Positions 15,050-18,119 of a stretch of 18,119 nucleotides of DNA are shown here, one piece after another; position 1 is the first letter of the stretch; every line of letters starts with the position of its first letter. Position numbers and translations under genes: made by a program. The stretch is from an uncultured Blautia sp. (GTDB lineage: Bacteria > Bacillota > Clostridia > Lachnospirales > Lachnospiraceae): assembly GCF_934372025.1 (NCBI RefSeq), contig NZ_CAKROJ010000046.1, forward strand, positions 1 through 18,119, in the 5' to 3' direction. Under the pieces are notes generated by a model. It was not told the origin of the DNA. It did not search any database and saw only the letters and a program-made list of their open reading frames with translations.

Positions 15050-16267
15050 TTATTTTTCCAGAGACTTAATTGTCTCTTCAATGATTGCCACAGCCTTGTC
15101 GCACTCTTCTTCTGTTACGATAAGCGGTGGGATCATACGGATGATGTGTGCTCCGATCGCAGTGATCAGAAGCTTGCGATCCAGACATCCATGTTTAACA
15201 TCTACACCACCGATCGTGTCGTCAAATTCTACACCAACCAGAAGTCCCTGATGTCTTACTTCTTTTACATGAGGAAGTTTTTCCAGTTTGGATGCAAAGT
15301 AATCGCCGACTTTCTTTGCATTTCCTGCAAGATCTCTGTCGAGAAGTTCATTTACTTCTGCCAGTGCTGCTGCACAGCTTACCGGGTGTCCGCCAAATGT
15401 AGTTCCATGAGAACCTGCTGTAAATGCCTTTGCAACTTCTGCTGTCGCACAGATCGCGCCGATCGGCATTCCACCACCAAGTGCTTTTGCCATAGAAACG
15501 ATATCTGGTTTGATTCCATAGTTCATATAGGACATTACTGCACCGGTTCTGCACCATCCTGTCTGTACCTCATCGATCAGGAGAAGCATATCGTTCTCAT
15601 CACAGAATTTACGAAGTCCCTGCATGAATTCCATTGTTGCCGGATGTACACCACCTTCGCCCTGTACCGGTTCGACCATGATTGCGATGGTGTTTTCGGT
15701 ACATGCATCTTTGAATGCCTGCAGATCATTGTATGGTGCATAGGAAAATCCGTAAGTCATTGGTCCGAATCCTACCTGGCATCCGTTTGCCGGCTGTCCG
15801 GTTGCTGACATGGCACCGAAGGTTCTTCCATGGAAGCCCATCTTTGCAGTTACGATATGATAACGGTTCGGTCCATATTTCTCAATACCATATTTACGAG
15901 CCATCTTAATCATTGCTTCGTTTGCTTCTGTACCGGAGTTCTGATAAAAGATCTTGTCCATTCCGATTGTCTCGCAGACCTTTTCAGCAAGCAGTGCCTG
16001 CGGAATGGTGTATGGATAGTTGAAAGTATGCATGATATCTTCTACCTGATCTTTAACTGCGGCTACAACCTTCGGGTTACAGTTTCCTGCACTGTTTACT
16101 GCGATTCCTGCATAAAAGTCAAGATACGGTGTTCCGTTCTCATCATAGATATACATACCTTCCGCTGTCTCAGCAAGGAAATCAAAACGCTCATAAGTCT
16201 CGATCATGTACTTGTTTACTTTGTCCTTAATGTCCTGAAAAGTTAATCCTGTGTCTTTTAATTTCAT
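15050..16267 (-). CDS. Class III (PLP) aminotransferase, acetylornithine/4-aminobutyrate type
   Basis: This is a 405-residue pyridoxal-phosphate enzyme of aminotransferase class III. Motifs: YLDFYAGIAVNSAGN (48-62), the phosphate-binding NSGTEANEAM (110-119), GFHGRTFGAMSATG (144-157), EPVQGEGG, LIDEVQTGWCRTG (Asp232, Gln235), the Schiff-base lysine Lys261 in SMAKALGGG, and GTTFGGHPVSCAAA. The overall look is ArgD-like, so acetylornithine aminotransferase is one reading. No other arginine-synthesis gene is nearby, and the permease and iron alcohol dehydrogenase downstream favour a catabolic omega-aminotransferase. ATG 16267 has GGGAGG 8 bases upstream; the longer in-frame start at 16315 lies in the structured leader. 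The 280-base leader has an attenuator and several hairpins. Confidence 0.9.
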   Translation of the reverse strand: MKLKDTGLTFQDIKDKVNKYMIETYERFDFLAETAEGMYIYDENGTPYLDFYAGIAVNSAGNCNPKVVAAVKDQVEDIMHTFNYPYTIPQALLAEKVCETIGMDKIFYQNSGTEANEAMIKMARKYGIEKYGPNRYHIVTAKMGFHGRTFGAMSATGQPANGCQVGFGPMTYGFSYAPYNDLQAFKDACTENTIAIMVEPVQGEGGVHPATMEFMQGLRKFCDENDMLLLIDEVQTGWCRTGAVMSYMNYGIKPDIVSMAKALGGGMPIGAICATAEVAKAFTAGSHGTTFGGHPVSCAAALAEVNELLDRDLAGNAKKVGDYFASKLEKLPHVKEVRHQGLLVGVEFDDTIGGVDVKHGCLDRKLLITAIGAHIIRMIPPLIVTEEECDKAVAIIEETIKSLEK

Positions 16268-16305
16268 TGCCGTATCCTCCCATATCTTTAAGATGATAAA
16301 TAACA

Positions 16306-16323
16306 AAGCGGACAAGTCCGCTT
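16306..16323. other. Perfect inverted repeat close to the aminotransferase start
   Basis: AAGCGGAC and GTCCGCTT are separated by AA, giving an 8-base-pair hairpin or an 18-base operator-like palindrome. On the minus strand it is followed by TGTTATTTATC and lies about 39 bases before the ATG. It could be the last leader stem or a protein-binding site. Confidence 0.6.
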
Positions 16324-16360
16324 CAAACTCCCTGAATCCCCATTACTTGAGGAACTTGTT

Positions 16361-16440
16361 ACGCTTTGCGCGCCAGATGCAGTCTGCTTTAGCAGACATA
16401 TTCCACATGCATCTGGTCGCATCCTCGCGGAGCGTTTTTT
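16361..16440 (+). ncRNA. Long structured hairpin, possible plus-strand RNA or terminator
   Basis: Three stems are nested: ACGCTTTGCG (16361-16370) with CGCGGAGCGT (16426-16435); CCAGATGCA (16373-16381) with TGCATCTGG (16408-16416); and GTCTGCT (16382-16388) with AGCAGAC (16391-16397). In plus-strand RNA the first stem is complete through two U-G pairs; in minus-strand RNA these become A-C mismatches. Six T residues end it on the plus strand. The bias suggests a plus-strand small RNA end, or a repeat element inserted in the leader. No plus-strand promoter was identified. Confidence 0.5.
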
Positions 16441-16478
16441 ACTTTATCGGAACATTACGAAGTAATTTCCTGTAAAGT
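16441..16478 (-). other. Leader hairpin with outer ACTTTA/TAAAGT stem
   Basis: ACTTTA (16441-16446) pairs with TAAAGT (16473-16478). Inside, GGAA/TTCC and ATTAC/GTAAT close a GAA loop. It lies in the transcribed leader just downstream of the attenuator and could be part of an alternative fold. Confidence 0.55.
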
Positions 16479-16523
16479 AAAAAAAGCAAAGGCAGATTTC
16501 CGTTATCGGTAAGCGCCTTTGCT
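16479..16523 (-). terminator. Promoter-proximal terminator in the aminotransferase leader
   Basis: AGCAAAGGC (16523-16515 read on minus) pairs with GCCTTTGCT (16493-16485), with an inner CCG-ATAA-CGG hairpin, then seven T (16485-16479). It begins only about 25 bases after the predicted transcription start and more than 200 bases before the ATG, so it should truncate most transcripts. Confidence 0.82.
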
Positions 16524-16553
16524 TTATTTTTGTGTATTATTTTGTACAACCAT

Positions 16554-16582
16554 ACAATATCACCGACGTTATTATTTGTCAA
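16554..16582 (-). promoter_or_regulatory. Sigma-A promoter of the aminotransferase gene
   Basis: The minus strand has a perfect TTGACA (16582-16577), a 17-base spacer and TATTGT (16559-16554). Transcription should begin near 16547. Confidence 0.78.
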
Positions 16583-16661
16583 TAGTTTTTTTACCAAAAA
16601 GATTTTTGTTGAATTTAAAAGACTTTTGAAGTTTTCTGATTATTATAAGCTCCACATTATT

Positions 16662-16679
16662 TGTGCATTATATTGCACA
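16662..16679. promoter_or_regulatory. ARG-box-like operator palindrome
   Basis: TGTGCATTATATTGCACA has perfect 6-base arms around an AT centre. It resembles the 18-base ArgR box (TGnAT with AT-rich centre and ATnCA) but departs from consensus at some conserved positions. It lies about 80 bases upstream of the aminotransferase -35 box. An extended -10 (TGCTATAAT) on the plus strand follows at 16688-16696. Confidence 0.45.
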
Positions 16680-16780
16680 TTTTAGTTTGCTATAATATTC
16701 CATTTATTTTGCTATGTCATTCCGTTCTGTTATCGTTACTTCCCATGATAATCCAGGAAAAATTTTCTCTGTTGAAGTAT

Positions 16781-17854
16781 TTACTCATCTGGACGGTTTT
16801 TCGATAAATCCAGAAGCGTACATATTTCTTTTTTCATTTCTTTATATTCTTTTGTTCCACGGTGTTTTGAATATAACGGCAAAATCTGTAGTTGTGGTTC
16901 GTCCGAATGCAGGATGATCACTGGAAGTCGATAACGTCCCTGTGCGCCATCTTTCTGATCTACATGCCTAAGGCTTAACAGGCGATTTCTTAACTCTCTA
17001 TTTTCCTTTTCTATACATAAAATCGCCATCAATTTAATTTTATTTTTGTCTATTCCCGGATTTTTCTTCCAGAAATCCGAAAAAAATTCATTCAATATCT
17101 GCATATTTTCTTCAGAATATACAGGCATCTGTCCTAACTGTAAAATTTCAACAGATTTCTCCGTTTTTTTCCAGTAAATCGCAGATTTCACATTTTTTTT
17201 GCTGTACTCGGCATCCCAAATGTATTGTCGCTGAATGCATGACTTTTGCATTTCACTTTCAATTTTTTCAAACGGCATATGATAATAACAGAAATCTGTA
17301 CATAGTCTCCACTCTCTGGAATATTCTGCTATATTGCTGAAAGGCTGCCATATATGCTCCCGACTCTCTGTATAACGAAAAGCCTCATTATAATACCACT
17401 TATAGTACAAAGCATAATAGCACCAGATTATATCAACAATCGTAAATCCCACGCACAATATATACGCACATGTTTTCCAGACATTCTTGTCCATATGCAG
17501 GGTATATACTCTGCATATGCATGATATTATCCAAATTCCACATAATATAACTTCACAAAAAAACTTTCCTTTGAGATTGGATAATATGTTTTTATCTGAT
17601 GCACTTTTTCTAAAAAAACCTGCCGCATAAAGAGGATTTATCTCACTTCTCACATCCGCCCACGTGTATTTCACCTCTCTGCCTATATGGATCTTATGTC
17701 TTCCGAACGGTAACAGACAAAAGAGTGAAAAAAGTGCACTTATTAAAGGAAGCACTATAGCATCATAATAAAATACCATCGCTGGTACAGTAATATACAA
17801 ATAAACCAAAATAAGTAGCAACACATATCTTCCTACATAATACACATAATACAT
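16781..17854 (-). CDS. Unrecognised four-helix membrane protein
   Basis: I do not recognise this 357-residue protein. Four hydrophobic helices are predicted at about 8-28, 32-50, 98-117 and 127-150, leaving a C-terminal cytoplasmic domain of about 200 residues. That domain is rich in charged and aromatic residues, with no enzyme motif I can name. It contains MPVYSEENMQILNEFFSDFW and ends in a basic/acidic helix. High Tyr, Ile, Cys and Trp content and frequent AUA codons set it apart from its neighbours and suggest an accessory or acquired gene. AGGGGG precedes ATG 17854. It starts 16 bases after a broken XRE-type regulator, so the two probably form a small operon with a regulator-plus-membrane-effector layout. 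Confidence 0.75.
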   Translation of the reverse strand: MYYVYYVGRYVLLLILVYLYITVPAMVFYYDAIVLPLISALFSLFCLLPFGRHKIHIGREVKYTWADVRSEINPLYAAGFFRKSASDKNILSNLKGKFFCEVILCGIWIISCICRVYTLHMDKNVWKTCAYILCVGFTIVDIIWCYYALYYKWYYNEAFRYTESREHIWQPFSNIAEYSREWRLCTDFCYYHMPFEKIESEMQKSCIQRQYIWDAEYSKKNVKSAIYWKKTEKSVEILQLGQMPVYSEENMQILNEFFSDFWKKNPGIDKNKIKLMAILCIEKENRELRNRLLSLRHVDQKDGAQGRYRLPVIILHSDEPQLQILPLYSKHRGTKEYKEMKKEICTLLDLSKNRPDE

Positions 17855-17870
17855 TAAATATACCCCCTGT

Positions 17871-18119
17871 TCACCACATCAAATTTTCCTGGTTTTCGAG
17901 TCCCAGGATAAGATCTACCGGGGCGTGCAGAACTTCTGACATCCTGATAAGAAGTTCTGCATCTATCTTCGTCATCCCATTTTCTATACGTAACACGGTG
18001 ATTACTGATACATTCAACTGTTCTGCAAATTGCATATCATTTAACTAGTCATTTTCATATAACATACCCAATAACCAATATGACAACATATTCGCATCAA
18101 AATCTTTGTTTTTCCAAAA
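17871..18119 (-). pseudogene. XRE-family regulator interrupted by an in-frame TAG (partial)
   Basis: One minus-strand frame reads from the window edge (FWKNKDFDAN, then LLGMLYEND) to a TAG at 18045-18047. It continues LNDMQFAEQLNVSVITVLRI, ENGMTKIDAELLIRMSEVLH and on to TGA 17871. The text on both sides of TAG matches the helix-turn-helix pattern E-E-K-G-L-T-Q-E-E-L-A-E-K-L-G-V-S, with TAG at the usual Gly or similar position. This argues for a nonsense mutation in an XRE repressor. Alternatively, translation restarts at ATG 18035, giving a 54-residue protein (17871-18035) lacking the first helix; no good ribosome site precedes it. The upstream end lies beyond the window. Confidence 0.75.
17926..17961. 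repeat. 12-base perfect inverted repeat inside the regulator
   Basis: TGCAGAACTTCT (17926-17937) and AGAAGTTCTGCA (17950-17961) are exact reverse complements, 12 bases apart. The site lies in coding sequence for the last helices of the regulator, upstream of the membrane-protein gene. It may form a hairpin or serve as a binding site; no T-tract follows. Confidence 0.6.

Larger units (their letters stand above)
16268..16780. other. 513-base non-coding region, structured leader and promoter region
   Basis: No credible gene lies here. From low to high coordinates it holds: a perfect 8-base-pair hairpin (16306-16323), a long three-stem hairpin (16361-16440), a two-part hairpin (16441-16478), a terminator (16479-16523), a sigma-A promoter firing on the minus strand (16554-16582), and an 18-base palindrome (16662-16679). 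About 100 AT-rich bases separate the palindrome from the end of the membrane-protein gene, with no clear terminator for that gene. Confidence 0.8.

Noticed and set aside
14872..15081. Minus-strand 69-residue open frame between aminotransferase and kinase-like genes
   Set aside because: It overlaps both genes' ends and runs through the terminator hairpin; no ribosome site or recognisable protein.
16268..16550. T-box riboswitch in the aminotransferase leader
   Set aside because: The leader is long and structured, but I find no T-box antiterminator sequence and the terminator lies right after the promoter instead of next to the gene.
16714..16917. Plus-strand 67-residue open frame near an extended -10 promoter
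   Set aside because: There is no ribosome site before its ATG, and most of it lies antisense to the membrane-protein gene.

Overview
The window looks like chromosomal DNA of an anaerobic, monoderm member of the Clostridia, most likely Lachnospiraceae. This is a judgement from protein character, not a database result. It is AT-rich and has strong AGGAGG-type ribosome sites. The genes include a DUF1002 secreted protein, a DUF5685-DnaJ pair, a cytidylate-kinase-like protein, meso-diaminopimelate dehydrogenase, and a CwlO/PcsB-like NlpC/P60 hydrolase. Every supported gene lies on the minus strand, so transcription runs from high to low coordinates. I found no rRNA, tRNA, CRISPR array or insertion sequence.

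Listed in transcription order (high to low): (1) 16781-18119 is an AT-rich accessory-looking piece. It holds a broken XRE-type helix-turn-helix regulator, with an in-frame TAG inside the DNA-binding fold, followed 16 bases later by an unrecognised four-helix membrane protein. (2) 16268-16780 is a 513-base non-coding region packed with structure: a palindromic operator-like site, a good sigma-A promoter, a promoter-proximal terminator and several long hairpins. One hairpin pairs better as plus-strand RNA. (3) 11467-16267 is a catabolic-looking module: class III aminotransferase, cytidylate-kinase-like protein, APC amino-acid permease and iron-containing alcohol dehydrogenase. Together these could import an amino acid, transaminate its terminal amine to an aldehyde and reduce that to an alcohol or hydroxy acid. 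The substrate is not determined. (4) 9549-11303 is a secreted DUF1002 protein with a long acidic repeat linker.

(5) 6212-9378 is a probable four-gene operon: an RlmI-like 23S rRNA methyltransferase, a zinc-ribbon membrane protein, a DUF5685 protein and a J-domain protein. The last two genes overlap by 8 bases. (6) 1640-6056 is a cell-wall block: meso-DAP dehydrogenase, a YG-repeat NlpC/P60 hydrolase and a CwlO/PcsB-like NlpC/P60 hydrolase, each with its own promoter. Terminators follow the first two, and the third ends at the terminator at 1605-1626. (7) 1-1496 starts an amino-acid ABC transporter: the solute-binding protein, then a permease that runs off the window edge. The binding-protein gene has a terminator hairpin in its own leader.

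The most unusual signals are regulatory. Terminator-like hairpins sit between promoter and gene for the binding protein and the aminotransferase, and a related hairpin precedes the kinase-like gene. The aminotransferase leader also carries a long plus-strand-biased structured element and an ARG-box-like palindrome upstream.
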